From the NCBI GenBank assembly GCA_047600785.1, contig JASGKH010000002.1, positions 1,240,001-1,304,000 of the forward strand: 64,000 nucleotides of DNA, written 5' to 3'. This DNA comes from Breznakibacter sp047600785 (GTDB lineage: Bacteria; Bacteroidota; Bacteroidia; Bacteroidales; Marinilabiliaceae). The notes beneath the pieces are model-generated. The model ran no database searches. It saw only the letters and a program-made list of their open reading frames with translations, and was not told the origin of the DNA. Both the position numbers and the translations under genes were made by a program. Below, piece by piece: positions 26,932 to 36,724 of this stretch (positions are counted from its first letter, which is position 1; every line of letters begins with the position of its first letter).

Positions 26932-29754
26932 ATGGATCAATTTTCATATGTGGGCAATAGCGAAATAGAATCGATCGAAGAGCTTTACCGGCAGTACAAA
27001 GCCGATCCCGATTCGGTGGACCAGAGCTATCGCAACTTTTTTAAGGGGTTTGACTTTGCAATGAAAAACTTTGCCGCAACGGCCCAAAGCGGATTGATGG
27101 ACAAAGAATTCATCGTCAAAGACGTAATCCAGGCCTATCGCCAGCGCGGCCATCTGTTTACCAAAACAAACCCTGTCCGTGCACGGCGCAAATATTTTCC
27201 CACGTTGGATATAGAAAACTTCGGCCTTACGTCCGATGACCTAAAAACCGTGTTCCAGGCCGGCAACGAAATAGGGATCGGACCTGCCACGTTGCAGGAC
27301 ATTCTGGTCCATTTACAAAAGACATATTGCGAAAGCATCGGGGTGGAATTCCTTTACATCCGCCACCCCGAAATACTGGGATGGCTAAAAAAGAAAATGG
27401 AATCGGTGCTCAACACCCCGAACTTTAGTGCCGGGAAAAAGATCTTTATCTACAGGCAACTAAAACAGGCTGCGGGGTTTGAAGCCTTTATCCACAAAAA
27501 GTTCGTAGGGCAAAAACGTTTTTCCATCGAAGGGTCCGAAGTGGTGGTACCTGCCCTTAAAGCGCTGATAGAAAGAGGTGCCGAGCTGGGCGTAGAAGAA
27601 GTGACCATCGGGATGGCACATCGTGGCCGGTTGACCATTCTGAGCAACATATTGGGCAAGCCGGCCGAATATATCTTTAAGGAGTTTGAAGGCGATGACT
27701 ACGAAAAAGGCGTGTCGCTGGGCGATGTGAAATACCACCTGGGTTACGAAAACAACGTGACCACCGAATCGGGCAAGAACGTAAACCTTGTCCTGGCCCC
27801 CAACCCCTCGCACCTCGAAACGGTCACTCCCGTCATAGAAGGCATTTCACGCTCCCACATCGAAAAACGTTACCACGGCGATTTCAACAAGCTTGTGCCC
27901 GTCGTCATTCACGGCGATGCGGCCATTGCCGCCCAGGGCGTGGTGTACGAAGTGGTGCAGATGTCACAGCTGCCCGGCTATAAAACGGGAGGTACCATCC
28001 ATGTGGTCATCAACAACCAGATCGGATTTACCACCAACTACCTCGATGCCCGCTCAAGCACTTATTGCACCGATGTGGCCAAGGTTACCCGGTGTCCGGT
28101 GTTCCATATCAACGGAGACGATGCCGAAGCCATGGTCTACGCCATGGAATTGGCCATTGAGTACCGCCAGACTTTCCATACCGACGTATTTTTGGACGTG
28201 CTTAGCTACCGCAAGTACGGCCATAACGAAGGCGACGAGCCGCGATTCACGCAGCCCACGCTTTACCAGGCCATCGCCAAGCACCCCAACCCGCGCGACA
28301 TCTACGCAAAAAAACTGATCGGACAGGGTGTATTGACCGACGAGCAGCACCAAAAATACATGTACGAATACGAGGCGCACCTGGACGCCAAGTACGAGCT
28401 TGCCAGGCAATTCAAAAAAGTGGTCATCCACCCGTTCCTCGAAGAGGACTGGAAAGCGTTCCGCTACTCTTCCGACACCGATTTCGACGCCAGCCCGTTC
28501 TACAAAAACCCGAAATCCGTATTGATCGAATTGGCGCACAAAGTCAACGCTTTGCCTTACGACAAGGATTTTTTTAAAAAGGTGCACAAGATCGTCGAAG
28601 ACCGGTTGACCCTCATCGACCAAAACAAAGTCGACTGGGCCATGGCCGAGCTTCTGGCCTATGCCACACTGCTCACCAACGGGGTGCCCGTAAGGTTGTC
28701 GGGGCAAGATTCGCAACGTGGTACTTTTGCCCACCGCCATGCGGCATTCACGGTGGAGGACATGAACGAACAATACATCCCGCTGCAAAACCTGAGCCCG
28801 GACCAGGCCACGTTCTCGGTATTCAACTCCCCGCTTTCGGAATATGGCGTGATGGGCTTTGAATACGGTTATGCGCTTGCGTCCCCAAAAGGGTTGAATA
28901 TTTGGGAAGCCCAGTTCGGCGACTTTGTCAACGTGTCCCAGGTGATCATTGACCAATACATCTCGTCGGCCGAAGAAAAATGGGGCCTTATGAACGGTCT
29001 GGTGCTGTTGCTCCCCCATGGTTTTGAAGGCCAAGGCCCGGAACACTCCAGCGCGCGCATGGAGCGTTTCCTGAACCTGGCCGTGAACAACAACATGCAA
29101 GTGGCCAATTGCACCACGCCCGCCAACTTTTACCATTTGTTACGCCGTCAGGCACTGCGCGACATCCGTTTGCCGCTGGTCGTGTTCACGCCCAAAAGTT
29201 TGTTGCGCCATCCGCTGGCCGTTTCATCGGTCGATGAACTGGCCGAAGGCCGTTTCCAGGAAGTGATCGACGATAAATTTGTCGATGCGCCGTCGGTGAA
29301 AAGGGTGGTGTTCTGCACAGGCAAGATTTATTACGACCTGCTTGCACGCCAGCAGGAACTTGGCGCAACCGACGTAGCCCTGGTACGCATCGAGCAGCTC
29401 CACCCGTTCCCTAAAAAACAGATCAGGCAGGTATTGGACCGTTATCCCAATGCCATCCTCCACCTTTGGGTGCAGGAAGAGCCTGAAAACATGGGGGCAT
29501 GGAACTACATCCGCAACCATTTCCCATTTGTGCAACTGGTCGCGGTGGCCAGGCTGGCCAGTGGCAGCCCGGCCACGGGACTGGCCAAGCTGCATGCCAT
29601 CGGGCAAAACGAAATCGTCCAAAAAGTATTTAAAGTTTGCCGTTGCGATTTAAAATTGAAATATTGCGGTTTGCAATGTGCCGAAGGCAAGACACGCGAG
29701 GAGATCGTGAAGCAGCAAAAATACTTTATGGATCATTCACGGTTTTCGATTTGA
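26932..29754 (+). CDS. sucA: 2-oxoglutarate dehydrogenase E1 component
   Basis: 940 aa from the ATG at 26932 (MDQFSYVGNSEIESIEELY); the N-terminal pattern DSVDQSYRNFFKGFDFA is the usual E2-binding start. Thiamine diphosphate domain marks include MAHRGRL and GDDAEAM with GHNEGDEPRFTQP, and the transketolase-like C-terminal half has LLPHGFEGQGPEHSSARMERFL. It decarboxylates 2-oxoglutarate and passes the succinyl group to the E2 encoded downstream. Full length for the family. Confidence 0.97.
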   Translation: MDQFSYVGNSEIESIEELYRQYKADPDSVDQSYRNFFKGFDFAMKNFAATAQSGLMDKEFIVKDVIQAYRQRGHLFTKTNPVRARRKYFPTLDIENFGLTSDDLKTVFQAGNEIGIGPATLQDILVHLQKTYCESIGVEFLYIRHPEILGWLKKKMESVLNTPNFSAGKKIFIYRQLKQAAGFEAFIHKKFVGQKRFSIEGSEVVVPALKALIERGAELGVEEVTIGMAHRGRLTILSNILGKPAEYIFKEFEGDDYEKGVSLGDVKYHLGYENNVTTESGKNVNLVLAPNPSHLETVTPVIEGISRSHIEKRYHGDFNKLVPVVIHGDAAIAAQGVVYEVVQMSQLPGYKTGGTIHVVINNQIGFTTNYLDARSSTYCTDVAKVTRCPVFHINGDDAEAMVYAMELAIEYRQTFHTDVFLDVLSYRKYGHNEGDEPRFTQPTLYQAIAKHPNPRDIYAKKLIGQGVLTDEQHQKYMYEYEAHLDAKYELARQFKKVVIHPFLEEDWKAFRYSSDTDFDASPFYKNPKSVLIELAHKVNALPYDKDFFKKVHKIVEDRLTLIDQNKVDWAMAELLAYATLLTNGVPVRLSGQDSQRGTFAHRHAAFTVEDMNEQYIPLQNLSPDQATFSVFNSPLSEYGVMGFEYGYALASPKGLNIWEAQFGDFVNVSQVIIDQYISSAEEKWGLMNGLVLLLPHGFEGQGPEHSSARMERFLNLAVNNNMQVANCTTPANFYHLLRRQALRDIRLPLVVFTPKSLLRHPLAVSSVDELAEGRFQEVIDDKFVDAPSVKRVVFCTGKIYYDLLARQQELGATDVALVRIEQLHPFPKKQIRQVLDRYPNAILHLWVQEEPENMGAWNYIRNHFPFVQLVAVARLASGSPATGLAKLHAIGQNEIVQKVFKVCRCDLKLKYCGLQCAEGKTREEIVKQQKYFMDHSRFSI

Positions 29755-29894
29755 CAAGAAAAAAATGACGGGGATGAATGCAGGAAAGCAAGGAAGGCCG
29801 AAATGGCCAGCGGTTTCTTCCAAAAGCTGACAGCCGGTGGCAAATAGCCTTATTCCAAACCCAGAACTATAAAGAACCAAAAATTTACGTTCCC

Positions 29895-31133
29895 ATGATA
29901 GTTGAGATAAAAGTGCCCACGCCGGGCGAATCGATATCGGAAGTTGAAATCACCACATGGCTGGTGAAAGATGGCGACCTGGTGACCAGAAACCAGGACC
30001 TGGCCGAAATAGAAAGCGATAAGGCCACCTTGTCGCTGGTGGCTGCCGAAGCTGGGAAAATAAACATATTGGTGGCTGCCGGGACAACTGTCAAAGTCGA
30101 TTCGGTGGCATGCACCATAGACACGTCGGTAGCTGTTGAAGCCGCCCCAAAACCGGTCACACAACCCAAGGAAGAGCCCAAAACCGCCACGGACGAAGGC
30201 CCTAAGCCGCCAGCACAATCTTCTCCCGCGCCCGATCATGTCAAAGTATCGCCTTTGGCACAACAGTTAATGGCCGAGTACCAACTAAACGTCGATGACA
30301 TCATCAACGGGCTTCGCCGTATCTCTTCCGATGACGTGAAATTGGTCGTTGGCCACAACAACCAACCGAAACCGGCAATGCAGGCAAAGGTCGAGGTTTT
30401 GCGAAACATACAACGCCAAAAGATGACCCAGCTTCGCAAAAAACTGAGCCAACGCCTGGTGGCCGTGAAAAACGAAACGGCCATGCTCACCACCTTTAAC
30501 GAAGTGGACATGAGCACCGTCATGAAACTCCGTGCACAATACAATAAAGAGTTCCAGGAGAAATTTGGGATAAAGGCCGGCCTGATGTCCTTCTTCCTCA
30601 AAGCATCGGCCATAGCGCTGAAGCACTTTCCAATGGTGAACTCGATGATTGACGGCGAAGAGATCGTGACGCCCGGGTATGCCGACATTTCGGTGGCCGT
30701 GCAAACACCCAAAGGGCTTATGGTGCCGGTCATCCGTAACGTAGAGACGTTGTCGCTGGCCGAGATCGAACTGAAACTGAAAGAGCTGGCGGACAAAGCC
30801 CGCAGCGGAAAGATATCATTGGACGAGATGACCGGTGGCACGTTCACGGTCACCAACGGAGGGGTTTTTGGCAGCATGTTGTCAACCCCCCTTATCAACC
30901 CGCCGCAATCGGGCATTTTGGGAATGCACAACATTGTAGACCGTCCCATGGCCGTTGACGGTAAAGTGGAGATACGCCCCGTAATGTACGTGGCGCTGTC
31001 GTACGATCACCGGATCATCGACGGGAAAGATTCGGTTAGCTTTCTTAAAAAGGTAAAAGAACTGATCGAAAACCCCATCGGCCTGCTGACCAACGGGCAT
31101 AACCCCGAAAAGCAGGTTTTAGGATTGGAATAA
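29895..31133 (+). CDS. sucB: Dihydrolipoyllysine succinyltransferase, E2 of 2-oxoglutarate dehydrogenase
   Basis: 412 aa from the ATG at 29895 (MIVEIKVPTPGESISEVEI). One lipoyl domain (1-75) carries the modified K43 in EIESDKATL. A proline/alanine-rich linker, a peripheral subunit-binding domain (about 120-155, SPLAQQLMAEYQLNVDDI) and a catalytic domain with H372 and D376 in DHRIIDGKD follow. Lies 140 bp after sucA, same strand. The E3 (lipoamide dehydrogenase) is not in the window. Confidence 0.97.
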   Translation: MIVEIKVPTPGESISEVEITTWLVKDGDLVTRNQDLAEIESDKATLSLVAAEAGKINILVAAGTTVKVDSVACTIDTSVAVEAAPKPVTQPKEEPKTATDEGPKPPAQSSPAPDHVKVSPLAQQLMAEYQLNVDDIINGLRRISSDDVKLVVGHNNQPKPAMQAKVEVLRNIQRQKMTQLRKKLSQRLVAVKNETAMLTTFNEVDMSTVMKLRAQYNKEFQEKFGIKAGLMSFFLKASAIALKHFPMVNSMIDGEEIVTPGYADISVAVQTPKGLMVPVIRNVETLSLAEIELKLKELADKARSGKISLDEMTGGTFTVTNGGVFGSMLSTPLINPPQSGILGMHNIVDRPMAVDGKVEIRPVMYVALSYDHRIIDGKDSVSFLKKVKELIENPIGLLTNGHNPEKQVLGLE

Positions 31134-31158
31134 CCGGGAAAATATACCCAAAACCGAT

Positions 31159-31201
31159 GCCTCTGGAACCATCTTGGATTCCAGGGGCGTTTTATTTTAT
31201 T
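31159..31201 (+). terminator. Rho-independent terminator after sucB
   Basis: GCCTCTGGAA (31159-31168) pairs with TTCCAGGGGC (31179-31188, one G-T pair), then GTTTTATTTTATTG. 25 bp past the sucB stop. Confidence 0.85.
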
Positions 31202-31260
31202 GAATCAGGCGTTTTAACCGATACTCCCGTGAAAAGATTCCCGATTCCTTTCATCGGTTC

Positions 31261-31296
31261 GACCTCCCCTAACCCCTCTCCAAAGAAGGGGACCTG
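31261..31296. repeat. C-rich intergenic hairpin element
   Basis: ACCTCCCCTAACCCCTCTCC followed by AAAGAAGGGG forms a CCCCT/AGGGG hairpin. Similar C-rich elements occur between genes in many Bacteroidetes; a related hairpin is at 495-522 in this window. Confidence 0.4.
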
Positions 31297-31509
31297 GAAG
31301 TGCACCGTACCCAACGGCATAAACCCAACGAAATCCCATCCGTCAACCGCCCGGCTCAGTCATTTTAATATCATTATGACATGGGACGAACGGCCAACAG
31401 TTTATCCACAACCGCAAAACCTTTTCCGATCTCTGCAATTTGCGTTGGGCAACCTTCGGATACCTTACGCGGCCCCATTGCCATAAAGCCCTCGCAGACA
31501 CTGTTCCCA

Positions 31510-31534
31510 TGTGGTTGCGGCTATCGCAACCACA
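31510..31534. repeat. Perfect hairpin at the left edge of the 23-bp array
   Basis: TGTGGTTGCG pairs with CGCAACCACA around the loop GCTAT (10-bp stem). Its right arm lies within the first unit of the array that starts at 31523. Confidence 0.7.
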
Positions 31535-31706
31535 CTGTTGTGCCAATCGTAACAACGCTGTTATCGTCATCGTAACAGTGTTGTTATTATCATCGTAACA
31601 GTGTTGTTATTGCTATCGTAACAGCACTGTTACGATCATCATAACAGTACGGTTATTGTTGCAGTAACAACACTGTTACGATGGTCACAACAACATTATC
31701 TCCCCT
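31523..31706. repeat. 23-bp-period array of near-palindromic units (about eight)
   Basis: Units start at 31523, 31546, 31569, 31592, 31615, 31638, 31661 and 31684, each exactly 23 bp long with no spacers. The central core is close to TAACAGYRCTGTTA, a dyad; four consecutive units begin ATCGTAAC. Unit 31615 is the most perfect (CGTAACAG-CA-CTGTTACG); the first and last units are degenerate. It fills much of the gap 31202-31802, which otherwise holds no gene, and ends about 60 bp before the likely hrpB promoter. Confidence 0.92.
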
Positions 31707-31766
31707 GTCATACAAAAGAAAACAAACCCGGGCATTGTCCCCCAATGTCGTCCACGCTCTTTTTTC

Positions 31767-31774
31767 TATTTTTG
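31767..31774 (+). promoter_or_regulatory. Putative -7 box for hrpB
   Basis: TATTTTTG fits TAnnTTTG, 28 bp before the GTG start at 31803. No clear -33 TTG. Confidence 0.5.
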
Positions 31775-31802
31775 CGACTACGAACACCAACCATATCTTC
31801 AA

Positions 31803-34286
31803 GTGACATTCGATTACCGTACCATACCGCTTCCCATCTGCAATATCGTCCCCGACATCAGGCAAAAGCTTGCACTGGACAACACCCTCATCATCAATGC
31901 ACCGCCCGGTGCGGGAAAAAGTACCTTGCTCCCACTGGCATTGATGGACGAACCATGGGTTGACGGGAAAAAGATACTCATGCTTGAGCCCCGCCGCCTT
32001 GCCGCGCGGACCATTGCCACACGAATGGCTGGCTTACTGGCACAAGAGGCCGGACAAACCGTGGGTTACCGTATCAGGTTCGACAGCTGCGCAGGCCCCG
32101 GTACCCGTATCGAAGTAGTGACCAAAGGAATCCTTACCCGTATGCTGCAAAACGACAATGCGCTGGAAAACGTGGCAATGGTAATGTTTGACGAGTTTCA
32201 CGAACGCAGCATCTATGCCGATGTGGCACTGGCCCTTTGTCGCGACGCGCAACAGGTATTAAGGCCCGACCTGCGCATCGTGGTGATGTCGGCCACCCTC
32301 GACATGCCCCAGCTCTCCAAACTGCTCAATGCCCCGGTGGCCGTGAGCGAAGGCAGGCTTTACCCCGTCGACATTGTTTACACGGGCATGCGCGACAGCA
32401 TGATGCTTCCCGAACTTACCGCCCGCGCGGCGGCAAAAGCAGTGGCAGACGACGAAGGAGATATTCTGGTGTTCCTCCCCGGCGAAGGAGAGATACGCCA
32501 AACCGAAACATTGCTTGCAAAAAATTTTCCGCAATTGTCCATCCATCCGCTATACGGACAGTTGCCCCCGTCCAGACAGTTTGCGGCCATTATGCCCGAC
32601 CACCACGGACGCCGGAAAATCGTGCTGGCCACCTCCATTGCCGAAACCAGCTTGACCATCGAAGGCATCAAAGTGGTAATCGACACGGGGTACGGACGCA
32701 CCTTGCGCTTCGATCCCGGTACCGGATTGTCACGCCTGGCCACCACCGACATTTCGAAAGATGCCGCCGACCAACGTGCCGGACGCGCGGGGCGTTTGTC
32801 GGCCGGTAAATGCTACCGGATGTGGGACATGGTACACCAGCACCGGATGGCCGACCATCGTGTGCCCGAAATCGAGGAATCGGATTTGGCATCCCTGGTG
32901 CTCGACATGGCACAGTGGGGAGTGGCCGACATACAAAAACTCACATGGCTCACCCCTCCGCCCAAAGGACATCTTGCCCAGGCTACGGAAACCCTTCATG
33001 ATCTCGATGCGCTCAAAGATGGCAAGATCACCCTGCACGGCCGTAAAATGGCTTCGCTCCCCTGCCACCCCCGCCTGGCGCACATGCTCATCATGGCACA
33101 GGGTTCGGGCCAACTGCAACTGGGCACCGATATTGCCGCCGTGCTCGAAGAACGCGACCCGCTCCCCAGGGAAACGGGCATCGACATCAACCTGCGCATC
33201 GAAGCACTCCGCCGCCACCGTGTCGAAAACCGGGACAACAAAGCGTTGAACCGGATTGAAAAAGTGGCCGCATCGTACCGGAAACTGTTCGGCATACATG
33301 CCGATAACCGTCCGTTCGACCCTTATGACACAGGCGTGTTATTGGTTCACGCCTACCCCGAACGTATCGCTTGCGCCCGTCCGGGCAACAACGCCCGGTT
33401 CCAACTGTCGAACGGCAGCTATGCCATGGCCCTCCACTCCGATGGCCTGGCGCATGAACCCTGGTTGGCCGTGGCCCATCTGGATGCCCGTGACGGTTTG
33501 GGAAAAATTTTCCTGGCATCGCCCCTCAACCCAAAGGATCTGGCCCCACTGGTAAAACAGCAGCAAACCGTGGCCTGGGATATCCGAAAAGGCGGCCTGG
33601 CCGCCACCAACGATCTGCGCATCGGAAGCATCGTACTCCAGTCAAAGCCCATTGCCAAACCCGATGCCCAACAGGTAGCCAACGCCATATGTGATATCGT
33701 AATGAAAGACGGCGAACGGTTGCTCGATTTCAACGAAGAAGTGGAACAGTGGCAAAACCGCGTGCTAAGCCTCCGCACATGGTCTCCAGACGACGGGTGG
33801 CCCGATGTAAGCACCCCTGCCCTCCTGCAAACAGCCCATCAATGGCTGGCCCCGTATGCAGGACAGGCAAAGAAGAACGAAGATCTGAAAAAGCTTAACC
33901 TGCTGGATATTTTCCACCACCAACTGGACTGGGAAAAACAATCACGGCTCGATCAGCTGGCCCCCGGCCGCATCGAAGTGCCCAGCGGTTCGAAAATAAA
34001 ACTGCAATACCAGGCCAACGGGGCCTCTCCCGTATTGGCAGTGAGGCTGCAGGAAATGTTCGGCCTGGCCGAGACCCCATGCGTGAACAAAGGCAAAATA
34101 CCCGTACTGTTACATCTTTTATCGCCGGGCTATAAACCAGTGCAAGTCACCTCCGATTTACGCAGCTTCTGGAACCATACCTATTTTGAAGTTAAAAAAG
34201 AACTCCGCACACGTTACCCCAAACATGTCTGGCCCGACGATCCGTGGAAAGAGCAAGCCGTAAAGGGCGTCAGGAGGAAAAGTTAG
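31803..34286 (+). CDS. hrpB: ATP-dependent helicase HrpB
   Basis: 827 aa with a GTG start at 31803, which gives the family N-terminus. DEAH/RHA helicase: Walker A APPGAGKST (33-41), DEFH box at 130-133, SAT motif (MSATLDMP), motif VI QRAGRAGR, an HA2 region, and the HrpB-specific C-terminal domain ending with the typical HVWPDDPW. HrpB proteins are widespread bacterial DExH helicases with an unsettled role. It stands alone downstream of the 23-bp array. Confidence 0.95.
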   Translation: MTFDYRTIPLPICNIVPDIRQKLALDNTLIINAPPGAGKSTLLPLALMDEPWVDGKKILMLEPRRLAARTIATRMAGLLAQEAGQTVGYRIRFDSCAGPGTRIEVVTKGILTRMLQNDNALENVAMVMFDEFHERSIYADVALALCRDAQQVLRPDLRIVVMSATLDMPQLSKLLNAPVAVSEGRLYPVDIVYTGMRDSMMLPELTARAAAKAVADDEGDILVFLPGEGEIRQTETLLAKNFPQLSIHPLYGQLPPSRQFAAIMPDHHGRRKIVLATSIAETSLTIEGIKVVIDTGYGRTLRFDPGTGLSRLATTDISKDAADQRAGRAGRLSAGKCYRMWDMVHQHRMADHRVPEIEESDLASLVLDMAQWGVADIQKLTWLTPPPKGHLAQATETLHDLDALKDGKITLHGRKMASLPCHPRLAHMLIMAQGSGQLQLGTDIAAVLEERDPLPRETGIDINLRIEALRRHRVENRDNKALNRIEKVAASYRKLFGIHADNRPFDPYDTGVLLVHAYPERIACARPGNNARFQLSNGSYAMALHSDGLAHEPWLAVAHLDARDGLGKIFLASPLNPKDLAPLVKQQQTVAWDIRKGGLAATNDLRIGSIVLQSKPIAKPDAQQVANAICDIVMKDGERLLDFNEEVEQWQNRVLSLRTWSPDDGWPDVSTPALLQTAHQWLAPYAGQAKKNEDLKKLNLLDIFHHQLDWEKQSRLDQLAPGRIEVPSGSKIKLQYQANGASPVLAVRLQEMFGLAETPCVNKGKIPVLLHLLSPGYKPVQVTSDLRSFWNHTYFEVKKELRTRYPKHVWPDDPWKEQAVKGVRRKS

Positions 34287-34397
34287 AATCGGAAGAAACC
34301 GCCAGATACTTTTTTTCCGCCTTCCGCCTCTCCTGCTTTTGCACGCCTGTACTCCCGCACGTTGACAAAAGCCATTAGACATTTAGCCATTAAATTT

Positions 34398-34405
34398 TAT
34401 ATTTG
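34398..34405 (+). promoter_or_regulatory. Putative -7 box for the C69 dipeptidase
   Basis: TATATTTG fits TAnnTTTG, 52 bp before the ATG at 34458. Confidence 0.5.
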
Positions 34406-34457
34406 TCGAATGTGGATGCCCCCTTCACTTTCCTCATATAAAAATCAATACGTGTAT

Positions 34458-36125
34458 ATGAACAAAAGAATTTTGCTTTCATTGCTTGCACCCCTATCGA
34501 TTTGGGGCTCGATGCAACACCAGGCAACTGCGTGTACCAATGTCCTGGTCACCCGAGGTGCTTCGGTCGACGGTTCAACCATCATTTCGTATTCGGCCGA
34601 TAGCCATGTGCTTTACGGTGAACTTTACCATTGGCCCGCAGCCACATACCCCGACGGAACGATGCTCGACATCCACGAATGGGACACGGGCAAATATCTC
34701 GGAAAGATTAAACAAGCCAAACAAACCTATTCGGTAATAGGCAACATCAACGAATTTCAGGTAACCATTGCCGAAACCACGTTTGGCGGTCGCGACGAGT
34801 TGGTGGACACCACAGGGATAATGGATTATGGAAGCCTTATTTACGTGGCATTGCAACGTAGCCGTACCGCCCGCGAAGCCGTTAAGGTAATGACATCGCT
34901 GGTAGAAGAGTACGGGTATTACAGCGGTGGGGAATCGTTCTCCATTGGCGATCCCAACGAAGTATGGGTGATGGAAATGGTGGGCAAAGGTCCCGGTCGC
35001 AAAGGAGCCAACTGGGTGGCCGTGAAGATACCCGACGGCATGGTAAGCGCACATGCCAACCAGGCACGCATTACCACTTTCCCGCTCAAAGATTCCGAAA
35101 ACTGCCTTTACAGCAAAGACGTAATCAATTTTGCCCGCGAAATGAAGTATTTCGATGGCAAGGACAAAGATTTCAGTTTTTCCGATGCATATGCCCCACT
35201 GACGTTCGATGCTTTGCGTTTCTGCGAAGCCCGCGTATGGAGCGCGTTCAGGCTGATGAACCCGGCCATGGATAAATATGCCGATTATGCCAAAGGCGTA
35301 CCCAATGCCCCCCGCATGCCGTTGTACATGCAACCCTCAAAAAAAGTATCGGTTCGCGACGTGCAGGATATCATGCGCGACCATTACGAAGGGACCGACC
35401 TTGACATGACCAAGGACCCGGGAGCAGGCCCGTTCCATGTTCCGTACCGTTACCGCCCCCTGACATGGAAGGTCGGCGATGCCGAATATTTTAACGAACG
35501 TGCCATTGCCACCCAACAAACCGGTTTCGTGTTTGTGTCGCAAATGCGCAATTGGCTCGACAACCCCATTGGCGGCGTATTTTGGTTTGGCGTCGACGAT
35601 GCCGATATGACCGTGTTTATGCCCGTTTACTGTGGCATTACGAGCATTCCTCCCAGTTTGAAAGTGGGCAACGGGGATATGCTGACCTTTACATGGGATG
35701 CCGCATTTTGGGTGTTCAACTGGGTGGCCAACCAGGCCTATGGCCGTTATTCATTAATGATCGAGGACATCCGCAAGGCCCAAAAGTCGTACGAAGACAA
35801 GTTTGCCCTCAACCAGCCCGCCATCGAGCAAGCTGCCAAGTCGCTTTATAACCAAAACCCCGATCTGGCCCGCCAGTTCCTTACCGAATACACCACGGCC
35901 CAAGTGGAGCAAACCATAGACGGCTGGCGCAAGCTGGGACAATTTCTGTTTGTCAAATATCTTGACGGCAACCTTCATCCCGAAAAAGATGGCCAGTTTT
36001 TGCGTAATGCGCACGGACAACCGGCCAACGCCAAGTATCCCGGTTATTCGCCCGACTTCTACGAGAAAGTGGTCAAAGATACAGGCGACCGGTTAAAGGT
36101 TCCCGCCGAGCCGGAGAAAAAATAA
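34458..36125 (+). CDS. C69-family dipeptidase (secreted)
   Basis: 555 aa from the ATG at 34458, which starts a signal peptide; the longer frame upstream is unsupported. The cleavage region ATA-C26-TNVLVTRGASVDGS exposes Cys26, the N-terminal nucleophile of this Ntn-hydrolase family (U34/C69). It probably hydrolyses dipeptides in the periplasm, in line with a peptide-using anaerobe. Ends just before a strong terminator. Confidence 0.93.
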   Translation: MNKRILLSLLAPLSIWGSMQHQATACTNVLVTRGASVDGSTIISYSADSHVLYGELYHWPAATYPDGTMLDIHEWDTGKYLGKIKQAKQTYSVIGNINEFQVTIAETTFGGRDELVDTTGIMDYGSLIYVALQRSRTAREAVKVMTSLVEEYGYYSGGESFSIGDPNEVWVMEMVGKGPGRKGANWVAVKIPDGMVSAHANQARITTFPLKDSENCLYSKDVINFAREMKYFDGKDKDFSFSDAYAPLTFDALRFCEARVWSAFRLMNPAMDKYADYAKGVPNAPRMPLYMQPSKKVSVRDVQDIMRDHYEGTDLDMTKDPGAGPFHVPYRYRPLTWKVGDAEYFNERAIATQQTGFVFVSQMRNWLDNPIGGVFWFGVDDADMTVFMPVYCGITSIPPSLKVGNGDMLTFTWDAAFWVFNWVANQAYGRYSLMIEDIRKAQKSYEDKFALNQPAIEQAAKSLYNQNPDLARQFLTEYTTAQVEQTIDGWRKLGQFLFVKYLDGNLHPEKDGQFLRNAHGQPANAKYPGYSPDFYEKVVKDTGDRLKVPAEPEKK

Positions 36126-36136
36126 GACCCCTGCTT

Positions 36137-36176
36137 AAAACAACTTGAAGGATGCATCCTTCAAGTTGTTTTTTTT
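36137..36176 (+). terminator. Terminator after the dipeptidase gene
   Basis: A perfect 36-bp palindrome (18-bp arms, AAAACAACTTGAAGGATG) ends in eight T residues, 11 bp past the stop at 36125. Confidence 0.9.
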
Positions 36177-36236
36177 CAGGCATATACGTCCCGGTGCCCT
36201 ATTTTCTGCCCAATAGCAACATTTACGATCAAACAA

Positions 36237-36267
36237 TTTGATATTTAGCGCTAAAAATATATCTTTG
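36237..36267 (+). promoter_or_regulatory. Bacteroidetes-type promoter of rplS
   Basis: TTTG at 36237-36240 and TATCTTTG at 36260-36267 are separated by 19 bp, the expected spacing for -33/-7 elements. Transcription should start near 36275, leaving a leader of about 75 nt before the rplS ATG. That leader may fold (regulatory L19 leaders exist in related bacteria), but no match can be claimed from sight. Confidence 0.75.
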
Positions 36268-36350
36268 CGGCCGCTGTGCGTAATCTCTTATTGCAGTAGG
36301 GTGGCAGTAATATTGCGCATACTAAGTCAAATGCTATTAAAATTAGAAAA

Positions 36351-36698
36351 ATGGACTTGTTAAAAGTTGCCCAGGAAGCCTTTAAGACAGGTATCGAAAT
36401 TCCTAAATTCGGTTCCGGTGATACCATCTCGGTTCATTACAAAATCGTGGAAGGTAACAAGGAACGTATCCAGGTTTACAAAGGAGTTGTGATACAAATC
36501 AAAGGTGAAGGCGTCAACAAACGTTTTACCGTTCGTAAGATTTCGAACAACGTAGGCGTTGAACGTATCTTCCCATTCAATTCTCCTTTCATCGACAAAG
36601 TGGAAGTAGACCGCTTGGGCAAAGTTCGTCGTGCACGTATTTACTACCTGCGTGCAAGGACCGGGAAAAGCGCACGTATCAAAGAAAGAAGGTCATAA
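36351..36698 (+). CDS. rplS: 50S ribosomal protein L19
   Basis: 115 aa, family length. Contains FGSGDTISVHYKIVEGNKERIQVYKGVVI and the conserved C-terminal RARIYYLRARTGKSARIKERR. L19 sits at the 30S-50S interface. Unlike in many bacteria it is not next to trmD; that gene is 13 kb away in this window. Transcribed alone from the promoter at 36237 and closed by the terminator at 36725. Confidence 0.98.
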   Translation: MDLLKVAQEAFKTGIEIPKFGSGDTISVHYKIVEGNKERIQVYKGVVIQIKGEGVNKRFTVRKISNNVGVERIFPFNSPFIDKVEVDRLGKVRRARIYYLRARTGKSARIKERRS

Positions 36699-36724
36699 CC
36701 AAATTACCAGGGTGGTTATACAAC

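Noticed and set aside
28054..29136. 360-aa minus-strand open frame
   Set aside because: Antisense to sucA, whose protein is clearly conserved over its length; the frame is a by-product of codon bias.
31523..31706. CRISPR array
   Set aside because: Units abut with no spacers, are only 23 bp long and vary inside; no cas genes are present.
36268..36350. L19 leader RNA
   Set aside because: A leader of suitable length exists, but I could not verify a conserved fold by eye.
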